DNA from: Sperchopsis tessellata
Lineage: Eukaryota; Arthropoda; Insecta; Coleoptera; Hydrophilidae
DNA length: 29,160 bases
Assembly (NCBI GenBank): GCA_033557685.1
Contig: JAWQRN010000472.1
Span: 1-29,160, forward strand
Direction: 5' to 3'
Shown one piece after another: positions 10,261 to 19,439 of the stretch. Numbering within the stretch: the first letter of the stretch is position 1; each line of letters begins with the position of its first letter. Below the pieces are notes generated by a model. That model saw nothing but the letters and a program-made list of their open reading frames with translations, did not search any database and was not told the DNA's origin. A program made the position numbers and the translations under genes.

Positions 10261-11745
10261 CAATCTCCGATAGGAGCGGAACAATAAGATGAAGATCGTG
10301 TATCATATGTTTGGTAAACTCACGATTTAACTTCCGCAGTTAATGAGCTAGTTGCTGAATTATATTTACTGGCCAAAGGGCTTAGGAAACTAATTACTTC
10401 TGAGGAAGAAATTAGGCTTCAAAATTTACTATCCCTAGACGAGAAGAATACTACTTATTAAACGTCTTGGGTGATTTAACCTTACAAATTGATAAGTACC
10501 AAGTGCAGTTTTCCAACAGGTGGGATAAACTTAAAACAGAAGTTGATATCACGAATATTGGGAGCTAAGTGAGTTCAACATAATCTTATTAAACGAATGC
10601 TGATTCCAGCAGAGTCAGTAGACTTAGATGAAATGGCATGGGTGACCTTTGCAACCAGAACGTTACTGAAGTATAAATTGTTTTGATTTGGTAAGGAAAC
10701 ATATTGTCCAGAAACGAACAAATTAGGAATTTCTATCCCAATAAATTTAACGAATGTATAATTATTTGTGTATTTAATTTATTACTCTTTAAGCTCGTCG
10801 TAGTTTCTATTGCATCCTTCGCAGGTACATCCAATAACTAATCCGCGTCATTCGATAGACCCTTCTTCTTATTGCGAACTAATAGATATTTGATAATTGG
10901 TCATTTGTCGCTGTCAGCAACGTGTTTTTGCTGTACAAAATGGAATTCAGGGGGAGACAAAGAGTGGTTGGTTGGGGTTGTTGGATGGTGTTGGTGTAAA
11001 AGTAGCCTCCGGAGGACCCGCGATAAAACAACGACAGCGAGCAATTATAATTCCAGAATGACACCTGCGGCCGAATATCTGCATTTATCAAGTGACTGAC
11101 ATGATAATAATAAACAAATCATGTTCCGTTGAGGACGGTAGAACTAGGGGCGGCAGGATGGTAGGGGCGGAGGGCAAGCGCTCAGGACAGAACAGGGTGG
11201 GCCGGGCTCGGGCAGGGTGGGCTTTTGTACGGAGCCCGAGTTCCACGTTATTCATCGGGTTGTCCATCGCCATTGTCATACCTGTCCTTCGCACACTGTG
11301 ATCAATTAATCACCGTCGGTTGATAGATGAATTTATTTAATCCTCTTCATCGGCTCCAATAGATTCAACAACAACCGAAGATTTACTACAATTATATGCA
11401 TATTAGGGAAATTACGTGGCGATCATAATGGGGTAATTTATAGGAATTCTCAACGTAGTTGTCCACTTGTGGTAATTCACTGACAACAGATATTATAGTG
11501 GAGTATTTAGCACAGTTAACCAACCCTCCCGTACGTTTTAATATATTAAAATACGTTTTAATTAAGGCAATTCGCCAAGTCGTCATATTTAGAGGTCCTA
11601 CTCTTAGTTCATAGTAGCCGTAGCTGGGTTATTAGAGTGGATTTCATATATGCACCAAGTAAATCCATTACTCATAGAATCTTCGAAACATTAACAATCA
11701 GTTGTATAAAATATTCCTAATAAAACAACGATGTATACTTTTAGC
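10261..11745. other. No gene recognised; one coding-like stretch and one GC-rich island
   Basis: 10330-10690 gives frames such as NELVAELYLLAKGLRKLITS and MAWVTFATRTLLKYKLF, which look like decayed protein sequence but which I cannot name. 11130-11290 is markedly richer in G and C than the neighbourhood, and both strands are open across it (11092-11301 plus, 11088-11294 minus) with no known domain. A near-palindrome, ACGTTTTAATATATTAAAA-TACGT, lies near 11534. There is no transposon signature between about 10750 and 11740, so this may be old unique DNA. Confidence 0.45.
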
Positions 11746-11758
11746 GTCTGCTCAATTT
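11746..11758. repeat. Left target-site duplication of the SINE
   Basis: GTCTGCTCAATTT, identical to 12068-12080 on the other side of the SINE. Confidence 0.88.
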
Positions 11759-12067
11759 TTTTTTCAATTTGATTATTTAACGTCGGCCTATTTCCGCTTC
11801 TATGGCCTGTAACCGACACCAGGGATTAGGCTCTTTCACCTGGGAATTTTGCCGCATCCAGTGTTCCAACTGGAATTGGGTCCATTTACGTGTACGTGGT
11901 CTTCATTTTACCAACAATACAAGTGATCATCCGTTTTAAGTCCCTCCCAGAAGACGAACACTACAAAGACTTTTCCTTAATCACTAAATGCCGACCGCCT
12001 CTGGTATTCGAACCTGAGACCCCACGCTTAGTAGCCTAATACTTAGCCACTGAGCAACGAGACGGCT
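11759..12067 (-). mobile_element. tRNA-derived SINE with intact target-site duplication
   Basis: On the minus strand a tRNA-like head starts at 12067 (GCCGTCTCGTTGCTCAGTGG...), with an A box at 12043-12057 and a B box GGTTCGAATACC at 12003-12014, the internal RNA polymerase III promoter. A body of about 230 bases without coding potential follows, and it ends in an A run (T run on the plus strand at about 11756-11764). Both sides carry the identical 13-bp sequence GTCTGCTCAATTT, which is direct evidence of insertion by target-primed reverse transcription. The length is about 309 bp. The head does not fold cleanly enough for me to name the parent tRNA. The perfect duplication suggests this is one of the youngest insertions here. 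SINEs depend on a LINE partner; which one is unknown. Confidence 0.88.
12003..12057 (-). promoter_or_regulatory. RNA polymerase III A and B boxes of the SINE
   Basis: The minus strand has TTAGCTCAGTGG-type A box sequence (TTGCTCAGTGGCTAA, 12043-12057) and B box GGTTCGAATACC (12003-12014), spaced as in tRNA genes. One B-box position differs from the usual GGTTCGANTCC. Confidence 0.8.
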
Positions 12068-12080
12068 GTCTGCTCAATTT
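12068..12080. repeat. Right target-site duplication of the SINE
   Basis: GTCTGCTCAATTT, identical to 11746-11758. Confidence 0.88.
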
Positions 12081-12555
12081 GTTTAACCTTTATAGAGTAG
12101 TTTATTTGCACGTGTTAATATAGTAATTTTTTTATTACTAAAAATTTTAATATCTCACTCAAAAATCGTGGTAGAGAAAAAATCAAGACTACCTAATATT
12201 TTATGGGGAAAAGCTTGATTATATCTTAGACATTATATAAAAATAAAAGGTTTCGACCTCACTAGGTAATTTTCAAGTTGAAAGATAACACTGGTCTGCG
12301 GTTTAATTTTAATTAAATCAAGATTATTATACCTGTCCTTTTATATACATATTTTTTTTATTTAAGGCTTTTTCGGGATCAGAGCCCATAAGCCTGCTTA
12401 ACAAATAACAGTAAAAATAATAAACTTATATTTCCATCACCATCAGATTGCAAGTCCACAATAAACTTATGCAGTAACAGATATGCCCATGGACAAGCTA
12501 AATTTCTTTCTTTACATTCCCTAGAAAACCAACAATCAGACCACAAACCTCAAAC
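12081..12555. other. AT-rich spacer with a fragment related to the 13468-13706 palindrome
   Basis: No gene recognised. Around 12247-12285 the sequence GGTTTCGACCTCACTAGG followed by TAATTTTCAAGTTGA parallels the GGTTTCGACCATTCGGG...TCATTATCAAGCTGA core of the palindromic element downstream, so a half copy of a related repeat is likely (minus strand reads CTTGAAAATTACC...GGTCGAAACC). The remainder is featureless. Confidence 0.4.
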
Positions 12556-13285
12556 AGCAACAGAGGCAGCGTGTGGGACAGCATGCTACATGGACAGCAG
12601 AAAGCAAACAAAGTGGTGAAATCAACGAGTGAAAGAAGAAGTGACAAAAAAGAAGAATCAGTGGAAACCATATTTGCAAAAGAGAACGGAGAAGGCATTT
12701 GAAGATTATAAAAAATAAAAGAAGAAAGCTAAAGAAGAAGAGGAAGAGAGTCAAGAAAATCAAAAACTCTTCTTTAAAGTAATAAAAATCTAAGAGCAGA
12801 AAAAATTTGCCAACTGCTACAAATTAAAAAAAAGAAGAGATACAGAACATGAAGACATAATGAATATATGGATGGAGTACTTCCAAAAGTTACTAAGAGT
12901 AGATGATACAAGTACAGATAACGAAGAGATTATGGAAACAGGACAAGAGTATGACGACAATCACGAAACAGTAACAGGAGCGGAACTGAACAAGCAATAA
13001 GCAAAATCAATATAAGCAAAGCGGCTGGGCATGATAGTTTAACTCCAGAGGAGGTCAAGTGTAGGGGGCAAGAACTACAGAAATTACTGCTAGAGGTATG
13101 TAAAAAGGCTTGGGAAGATAAAATAGTACCTAAGGACTGGAAAGTGGCAGTGATAGTGCCAATCAAGAAAGGAGATAGTAGGCAATGTATAATCTACAGA
13201 GGGATATCACTCATCAGCGTACCTGGGAAGATATATGAGCGAATTCTAGAGATGAAGGTATCAGACAAGATAAAAAAGCATTTTG
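12556..13285 (+). mobile_element. LINE fragment: linker and start of RT
   Basis: Lysine- and glutamate-rich linker from about 12556, then from about 12985 AISKINISKAAGHDSLTPEE, ELQKLLLEVCKKAWEDKIVP, KDWKVAVIVPIKKGDSRQ, IYRGISLISVPGKIYERILE. These are RT palm blocks 0 to 2 (family pattern 'KA.G.D.+..E', 'P..W......P++KKGD', 'NYR.ISL+S...K++E+++'). It stops at about 13287 before the catalytic YADD region, so it is truncated at both ends. Frame changes and stops occur in the linker. It is RTE- or CR1-like; the clade is unresolved. Confidence 0.75.
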
Positions 13286-13467
13286 ATTGATTTTGAAAAG
13301 TAGTCAATTTAAAAATATAAACAATGTCACACTAAGGTCTACGTTTTATAACTAGTCAAATATGTCATCTTTTAATACATTTATTAAATTTCAGACAAAA
13401 TAGATTATTTATTCCTTAAATCGCCTGATATAAGCTAGGTTTATTTGCAGTCTTGTGGATATTCAAA
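13286..13467. other. No gene recognised
   Basis: AT-rich spacer between a LINE fragment and the palindromic element. Confidence 0.35.
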
Positions 13468-13706
13468 ATTAAATAAAAAGCAGGATGTTGTCCTTCATCA
13501 AAATTGTATTATTTTTTTTAGAGACCGGTTTCGACCATTCGGGTCATTATCAAGCTGAACGTGCGTTCTGGGAAACGTGAATACAATGCTGTGTTCACGT
13601 TGCCCGGAACGCCCGTTCAGCTTGATAATGACCTGAATGGTCTAAACCGGTCGCTAAATAAATAATACAATTTTGTGGAAAGAAAACATCCTGCTTTTTA
13701 TTTAAT
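13468..13706. repeat. Palindromic (foldback) element with hammerhead-like cores in both arms
   Basis: Two arms of about 115 bp are inverted copies with small mismatches. The outer ends are ATTAAATAAAAAGCAGGATG (from 13468) and CATCCTGCTTTTTATTTAAT (to 13706); the centre is near 13587. Reading outwards from the centre each arm has CTTGATAATGACC, a short loop, GGTC(G/T)AAACCGGTC, then an A-rich stretch and ACAATTTTG. GACC pairs with GGTC as a stem, followed by GAAAC on the left arm and TAAAC on the right arm, which resembles a hammerhead core (CUGAUGA-stem II-GAAA) with an extra U and a changed base in the first box. No coding capacity. It could be a MITE, or two PLE-like 3' ends joined head to head as at 2978-4222. 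No target duplication was evident. Confidence 0.8.
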
Positions 13707-14439
13707 CATTTACCTGAAGACTTTGTTGTGCCCTTGTTCAAACTAATCTTTTTTACGATGCAAATGTATAATTCATAGCTCACACTATGCAGTATATACA
13801 GAGCTATAGAATACGTGGATCTTCATTTGCTATATTTTTGCCGTAACGTAGCTCATCTTTTTTTTAATTCATTTGAATAGCGCCACTTCTCGTCCATTTG
13901 GACCTAATGGGCGCTTTAGCTTATCTTACATTTTGTTCCTAAAAACCATATTCATGGTTCATAATTCATTGTTTCTAATAATGGCATTCACTGTATTAAT
14001 TGAAAATACATTCAATTTGAAACCCGCTGCAAGAAAATATCTGTTTGTATATTATTTAAACATTGTCAAGCGATATAATATATAATAGGCACCAAATTGC
14101 GTATTTAATGGTGATAAATTACTATAATATATATTAATGTAATATATTTAGTTTGCTTAGAGAAACATATTATACAGACAGATAGAGGTGTTGTGATGTA
14201 GTTACGCTCTAAATAACTTACTGTGTATAACATGGGGAATTAGCACTAATCAACTTGCTTATTAGACCTTTGTGCCTCTAAACTAACCAGAGAAATCCTT
14301 CATAATTTCACCAAGGGAAAGTCTAATTATTTTAGATGATCGGACTTCAAATTATGCATGGCTATGTGGATACAACATTTCGACTGATTTAATTTGTAGT
14401 AAATAGGATATCCGTAGATATATATCTTATAATACAAAC

Positions 14440-14478
<39 letters not shown>

Positions 14479-14506
14479 GTAATGAAAAGCAAAAATATAT
14501 ACTATT
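13707..14506. other. No gene recognised; AT-rich, with TA microsatellite
   Basis: Very AT-rich. The open stretch 13873-14085 has no motif I recognise. It contains a TA run at 14443-14473 and lies directly outside the gypsy LTR. Confidence 0.45.
14443..14473. repeat. (TA)n microsatellite
   Basis: About 15 TA units, uninterrupted. Confidence 0.9.
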
Positions 14507-14932
14507 TGTCAAAGAATACTTTATTTTATTTAGTATCAGTTATTTACAGATTTAACACTAACTATTTACATTTAATATTTTATTTATATCTCTCGAGCGC
14601 GTTATATTTATTGTGTACTATCTTGAAAGAGGGAATCACTTGTTAACTGTTTTCCCATCGGATGCCCGTTACATTTATAGCCAGCTGCCTGGCTCTCATT
14701 CGGAAGCTGTTATGCTTTTCTTTTGTTTTTATAGGGAATTACGAGCAGGTGGCCGCATACGAAATTCTAGGAAATCTGGCCACCTGCATACATAAATTCT
14801 GAGAAATCTGGACAGCTGTATTCGCAGGTGCCAAAACTAGATTATAGGAATTTCGTTATAAATGGTTATCTAAAAACACCTGCACTGTTACTAACTTGAT
14901 TTCGGATCTCAAGGTGGCAATATTTTGTAACA
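14507..14932 (-). repeat. 3' LTR of a Ty3/gypsy element
   Basis: On the minus strand the LTR starts TGTTACAAAATATTGCC immediately after a purine-rich tract and is inferred to end ...TTCTTTGACA at 14507, giving TGT...ACA ends and about 426 bp. It contains CTATAAAAAC (about 14725-14734) as a possible TATA box and AATAAA signals towards its end. A perfect 10-bp inverted repeat GCAGGTGGCC/GGCCACCTGC (14745-14754 and 14778-14787) and an imperfect tandem repeat of AAATTCT..GAAATCTGG.C units (about 14762-14820) lie inside. No partner 5' LTR exists in the window, so the far boundary rests on the TG...CA rule only. Confidence 0.7.
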
Positions 14933-14944
14933 CTGCCCCTCCTT
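14933..14944 (-). promoter_or_regulatory. Polypurine tract next to the 3' LTR
   Basis: The minus strand reads AAGGAGGGGCAG directly before TGTTAC. In gypsy elements such a tract primes plus-strand DNA synthesis. Its position between the pol end and the LTR start supports the element's orientation. Confidence 0.7.
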
Positions 14945-16215
14945 AGGTCTGTTCGTCCCGACAGAACCCAGGCCATGTTTGAATGGGCAATACATCTTTT
15001 AACATCCCTGTGTCTGCTTTTCCCAAAATCAATATTGATTTTCCTAGGCTTGATGATACTCATGTGCCGTTGTATATAATTAGGTCTCTCGCATTTTCCT
15101 TCATTCCAAAGCAAACAGCCAGTTTCACTACTTAAGGATGCTACTTCATGGCGATATGCTCGTACGTCATATCTGGTCTTCATTTTACAGCTGGCAACCT
15201 TAATGTCGGTCTTCACCAACTTGTGTATATCTTCCATCTTCTTTCGAAGATCTTCCACGTATCCCTCACTAACTTCTTCTTCTTCTGCAAGAGGAACTCC
15301 GAACATCAGGTCACATGGCAGCCTCATTTCTCGCCCAAAAATAACTCGTGCAAGTGTTTGTTGGGTGGTTTCTTGCACAGATTATCGATATGCCATTAAG
15401 AACAGGTGGATATAATGGTCCTAGTCGCGCTGATGTATAGAAAAAACCTTGGATAAATGCTTCCCCATGGTTCTATTCATCCTTTTGACAATTCCATCGG
15501 ACGGAGGATGTAGTCGAGTCGTCCTGGATTTCTTTATCCCCGTCATCTTGCACAAGTTCTGGAATACGGTGGATTTGAAGTTTCTGCCCTGGTCGGAGTG
15601 TAATTCCTAGGGGACACCAAATCGACTAAGGAATTGCTTCACCTGAGCTTCAGCAACTGTGGTCGCCTCCTGATTAGGGATTGCATAGGCCTCAGTCCAT
15701 TTGCTAAAATATTCCATACAACCAAAATGTATTTGTTACCAGCTTTTGTTTCTGAAAATGGCCCGGCAATATCGATGGCGATTATTTTAAATGGGTTTTC
15801 GACATTCTATTTCTTCAGAGGAGATTTCTTCCTTCCATTGGGGCCATTAATGACAGGACACTTGTCGCATTTCCTTCACCATGTTTTGGCATCTGCATGG
15901 CAATTCACCTAGTAGAATATCTCTCTCATTTTATCCAGTGTCTGCTTGAGTCCCAAGTGTCCTTCGGACACACCATCAAGGGGTTCTCTAAGGACCTCGA
16001 AAATTCTCACTCTTGGGAGCACCAACTGCATAGTTATAACTCTTCCATCACAACTTTCCAAGGCGCGTTTCAGGAGTCCATTTTCCAACTTAAGTGAGTT
16101 TCACTGAGCCCAGCAGCTCTTCACTGCTGAGTTGTGGTCTGATATTTCTCCCCATTGGAGACGACATCCTTTATCCTTCCATCGATATATTGGTTCGATG
16201 TCTGGGTCATTTTTT
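14945..16215 (-). mobile_element. Ty3/gypsy pol remnant: integrase
   Basis: Reading the minus strand from 16215: PIYRWKDKG, the upstream linker of insect gypsy pol, then an HHCC zinc region (EGHLGLKQTLDKMREIFY, KCDKCPV; one cysteine lost to a stop, about 15855-15975), the integrase core with IAIDIAGPFSETKAG (first aspartate, about 15760), HSDQGRNF (second aspartate, about 15590) and SDGIVKRMNRTMGKHL, where the catalytic glutamate is replaced by lysine (codon 15484-15486). The C-terminal part is open at about 14949-15378: QQTLARVIFGREMRLPCDL, YVEDLRKKMEDIHKLV. Stops and a frameshift interrupt it. Reverse transcriptase, RNase H, protease and gag are missing, so the element is 5'-truncated at about 16215. 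No envelope-like gene was seen. Confidence 0.88.
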
Positions 16216-16729
16216 TGGTTAGTTTGCACCTATTCGAATACTATACAAATAAAGACGAGAATGTTTTTTTTTTCATTTTACTTATCTATGAAGGATGACT
16301 CGTATATTATTAACAACCCCTTTTTATTATACGTAACTGCCTGCTACGCTTATAATATTTTCTATATCATTTCTAACTAATGCTTTCAGTCTTTGAAGGT
16401 CCTCTAGAGTGTCTCTTGTTTATGTATTTAATGCCACGATCCGTAGTAGAATTTGATCCTCTATGTTAACTGAGGTGACATACACAATTAATTTCATATA
16501 CCCCATTGGAAAAAAAACCGATCAATTTATCTTCCAGGGAATATGACATCAAATTTCGGGGTAATTTGAACTTTTTGAAATTCTCTTTTTGTATTTACAG
16601 ATGTATTCGGTAGATTTAATTAATAAGAAGTGTAATAGTAGAAAAGTGGGAGTATTACAATATTAAAAAGAGAGCTACTTAATATAGTATTAGTTGTAAC
16701 CATGATGAATTATATAAAAATGAGACCCT
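16216..16729. other. No gene recognised
   Basis: AT-rich, with several T runs and no motif. The open stretch 16132-16380 is partly the antisense of the gypsy remnant and otherwise low complexity. Confidence 0.45.
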
Positions 16730-16883
16730 TAAAATCATGACTGATTTTTTGAACTTGGAAGGGGAACATTCAGAGTTACTCTGTGACGCAAGATGGTTAT
16801 CCCGAGGAAATTGTTTACAACATGTTTACGAATTAAGAGACTAAAAAGCAATCTGTTTGGAAGAAGCAAACCGATACCTAAAC
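16730..16883 (+). mobile_element. hAT transposase fragment (ZBED5/FAM200-like lineage)
   Basis: One frame reads FLNLEGEHSE, LLCDARWLSRGNCLQHVYEL, RD, stop, KAICLEEANRYL. 'LL..(E)VRWLSRG.VL.RVYELRDE' is a conserved block of hAT transposases of the type that also gave rise to domesticated ZBED5/FAM200-like vertebrate genes. The acidic residue before VRW is replaced by DAR, and a stop follows RD. Nothing else of this transposase is seen on this strand. It cannot be part of the minus-strand relic at 18069 without an inversion, though the two could come from one rearranged copy. Confidence 0.75.
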
Positions 16884-18068
16884 AAAACAATGATGGGGTT
16901 GTTCAGTCTGAAACTCCTCAAGACACAATTAAGAATTCTGGGTTGGTTTTGAGAAGTTTGTTATTTCACAAAACTGTGAGACCTTATTCAATGCCGTACC
17001 CGTAGAGTAGAAAAGAGCTTAATGTTTAACAAAGTTGATTCTAGTAGATAATAGAAACAAAAATACGCCTGCAGACACTTAGAATGAAACCGGAGAAGTT
17101 CCCGTGCCACAAGCAACCGAAGTAAAGTCTAGTTTTATTGTGGATAAATGGATATCATTAATTGTAAGTTAGAGTGCAACTCTTGCTACGAAATTTACAT
17201 GCTCAGATTTTCTTAAGAGCAATATAGCGTAGCGGGTGAATACAATAGTCGCCACAATTTGCTTTGAAAACAGCCAGTAAAAGTTTTCCCATCTCAGGAT
17301 GGCTGGTGAAAGGTGAGGAGGTAATATAAGACAGGGCCGAGAAGATTACGTAACAGATCGATGAGAGCGTAGAGCCGGTTGGTTCTAGCATGCTAATATC
17401 CAGAGTATGCAATTCAAATTAGGCTGAAGTTAACGAGGACTTGATTAGCACATCTACTACACATTGCGGCGGAGCCTGATATTGAGAGCGGACCGTAATA
17501 ATAAGAAGACGTCAGGTCGCAAGATCTGCCTGCTGAAGAGTCGTACCGTGCGTCGTTTACTCTGCCACTGCCAAGATACATGATGATAGATCTACAAGCC
17601 ACTTGCGGCCGACGTCTAATGTAGGGCATTAGTAAAACCCAATTATATCATTAATTATCTTCTCGTGGTATTATTTGGTGGGCCCAACACCAAGCGTCAA
17701 TTAGAAAACATTTTTTTTTATTTACCATCCATGATAACGTTAATTTCTTAAAAAAATGATTTTCCTCAAAAACACACAACTAAGTAAACTTGAGATTTTT
17801 TCTTTAAATTACAGATGTCAAATGTGTATGTATGAAATGACTCCATATACTCAGGACAAACCTTTTCTTTGCAAATTTTTGCTTGCATCCTGGTTCTTTT
17901 CACATGATTTTTATCAAGAAAACTTGAGTATTATAATTCTATTTCATAGCATAGCTGGAAGACCCTTGGTCCCCGCTATTTTTTCTATGTATGTTTTCTT
18001 TAATAGAACATGGTCTTCCCCGTTTTTCTTGTCGTTGATAAAAAGTTGAATAATAGTGTTTCTATGGA
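16884..18068. other. No gene recognised
   Basis: Mixed composition. 17200-17640 is less AT-rich with open stretches on the minus strand (17203-17412, 17414-17629) that show no known domain. 17756-18049 is open on the plus strand (contains GRPLVPAIFSMYVFFNRTWS), again unassigned; no start context, splice sites or repeats single it out. Unique DNA or very old repeats are both possible. Confidence 0.45.
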
Positions 18069-18542
18069 TCAGCGGTTCTTAAACTTATGTGGTTTAGGGA
18101 CCTCTTTTGAACACAAAGAAGGTAGTTAGATACTAATTAATCACTATACCATTACGCAACTGAATATAACTGTTGTAGGTATATATTTAATAGAGATGAA
18201 GATATTAATTAGCACACAATATTGGTTAAAATTTATTATTATTTTTGTTGTCATCATAATCATACCTAAGCATAATATAATTTAATATACATATATTAAT
18301 AGTCAAATTGTATTTATTATTTGGACACAAAACAGTTTTTATTGAATTTACTGAATTTATATGTAGTACTACTTTTGCTTTGAGAGGGATGAAGCTGCTT
18401 TCTTAAAACTAGAACTTCAATGTGTTGCTCGATAGTGGAATGTTTTATTCTTAGGTCCGCTTCTACATTTAGTTTATTTCGGCATATTGATGTCACATAA
18501 AGTAACACTGAAAAAGCCTATTCACACAAGTACGTTGTGGAG
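18069..18542 (-). mobile_element. hAT transposon 3' end: transposase C-terminus and terminal inverted repeat
   Basis: The minus strand carries STTYLCE, then VTSICRNKLNVEADLRIKHS, TIEQHIEVLVLRKQLHPSQS (about 18380-18540). The pattern 'YLCE..FS....(K)YRNKL.VE.DLR+.LS.I.P.I..L...KQ.HPSH' is the C-terminus of hAT transposases of the ZBED-like lineage. About 300 bases further on the same strand the DNA ends at 18069 with, on the plus strand, CAGCGGTTCTTAAACTT, which fits the CAGNGGTTCTCAAACT consensus of hAT termini. One stop interrupts the short coding part. The 5' half and the other terminus are missing; a LINE begins at about 18543. Confidence 0.8.
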
Positions 18543-19435
18543 AATGGAATCAAATGGGTTCAATCGGGTAATGTCAGGGGTGCCTCAGGGCTTCATACTT
18601 GTTCCCTTGTATTCGTAATTTACACCGATACGCTGATGACTCGCAAATATACCACTCGTTTGAGCTTGGTGATCTAAGGAAGGCGGAGCATGATGAATGC
18701 GAGCCATTTGGCAGTTACAGAAAGATCCAGAAAGCATTCCTTGTTGATAAACCAGCAAAGTCCACGTTGCTGCTGTTCGGAGGAAAAATATGCCAGAGAA
18801 ATTGCCATGGGGAACCTTAAAATAGTGGTTGGAGGTGATATTTTGTCTTTTTCGAGCGAGGCTAGGAACTTGAGTGTCGTGGTAGACCTCCGTTTTGGGA
18901 AGTATGTTACTGGTCTTATCGGGAGAGCCTATGGTGTGCTGAAGAGTCTGTACGGTCACAGCAGGTGCCTTTCTTCATTCCATCGGTGTGTGTTGGCGGA
19001 ATTTTTGGTTCTCAGCCGGTTTAATTTTTGTGACACTGCCTTTCACTCTCACCGGATACAGAAGGTTCAGAATGCTTGTATCCGTTTTCTATTGGGACTG
19101 AGGCGTGGGCAGCGGGTTTCGCGCTCATTGGCTGGTTTGAAGTGGTTGAGGAAGGATGCTAGAAGACGGTTGCACACCACATGTTTCGCGCGGGATATCA
19201 TTGAAAGAAAATTGCGTGGACCATTGGTACTCCCTCGGCACTCTAAGACAGTGTTTAGGAGTTCTTTCACTTATTCGACTTGGGTTTTGTACAATGGGCT
19301 ATCTGTAGATTTTTATGCCTATGGAAGAACTACATTTCGCAAGCGTTTGAGAATATTGTTGATGTCAGTACGAATACTTGGATGCATGTAAAGTAATATT
19401 GTGTCTGATCTACAAAATAAAAATAAATAGAAAAA
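18543..19435 (+). mobile_element. LINE 3' half with a long open frame (Jockey/I group)
   Basis: RT remains start with GVPQG at about 18570-18585, then PLVFVIYT and, after a small deletion, RYADDSQIYHSFELGDLRKA at about 18628-18690, where the catalytic YADD is intact. Two overlapping frames (18599-18820 and 18690-19391) carry the continuation; the shift is in the 18690-18820 overlap. The second is 233 codons without a stop, the longest open frame of the window: GGDILSFSSEARNLSVVVDL, LIGRAYGVLKSLYGHS, IQKVQNACIRFLLGLRRGQR, RLHTTCFARDIIERKLRGPL, STWVLYNGLS. This is the thumb and C-terminal region of Jockey/I-type LINEs. It ends in an A-rich tail (AATAAAAATAAATAGAAAAA, near 19415-19434). 5'-truncated. 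Confidence 0.85.
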
Positions 19436-19439
19436 TTGT

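Noticed and set aside
12003..12067. Possible functional tRNA gene on the minus strand
   Set aside because: A and B boxes are present, but the cloverleaf does not close well, and the unit continues into a body, an A tail and target-site duplications, which makes it a SINE head.
12498..12763. Minus-strand frames with apparent membrane segments
   Set aside because: Antisense of the charged linker of the LINE fragment on the plus strand.
14327..14512. Minus-strand frame with YIYIYIYI repeat
   Set aside because: Translation of the TA microsatellite.
15148..15415. Plus-strand open frames over the gypsy remnant
   Set aside because: They are antisense shadows of the integrase, whose motifs are on the minus strand.
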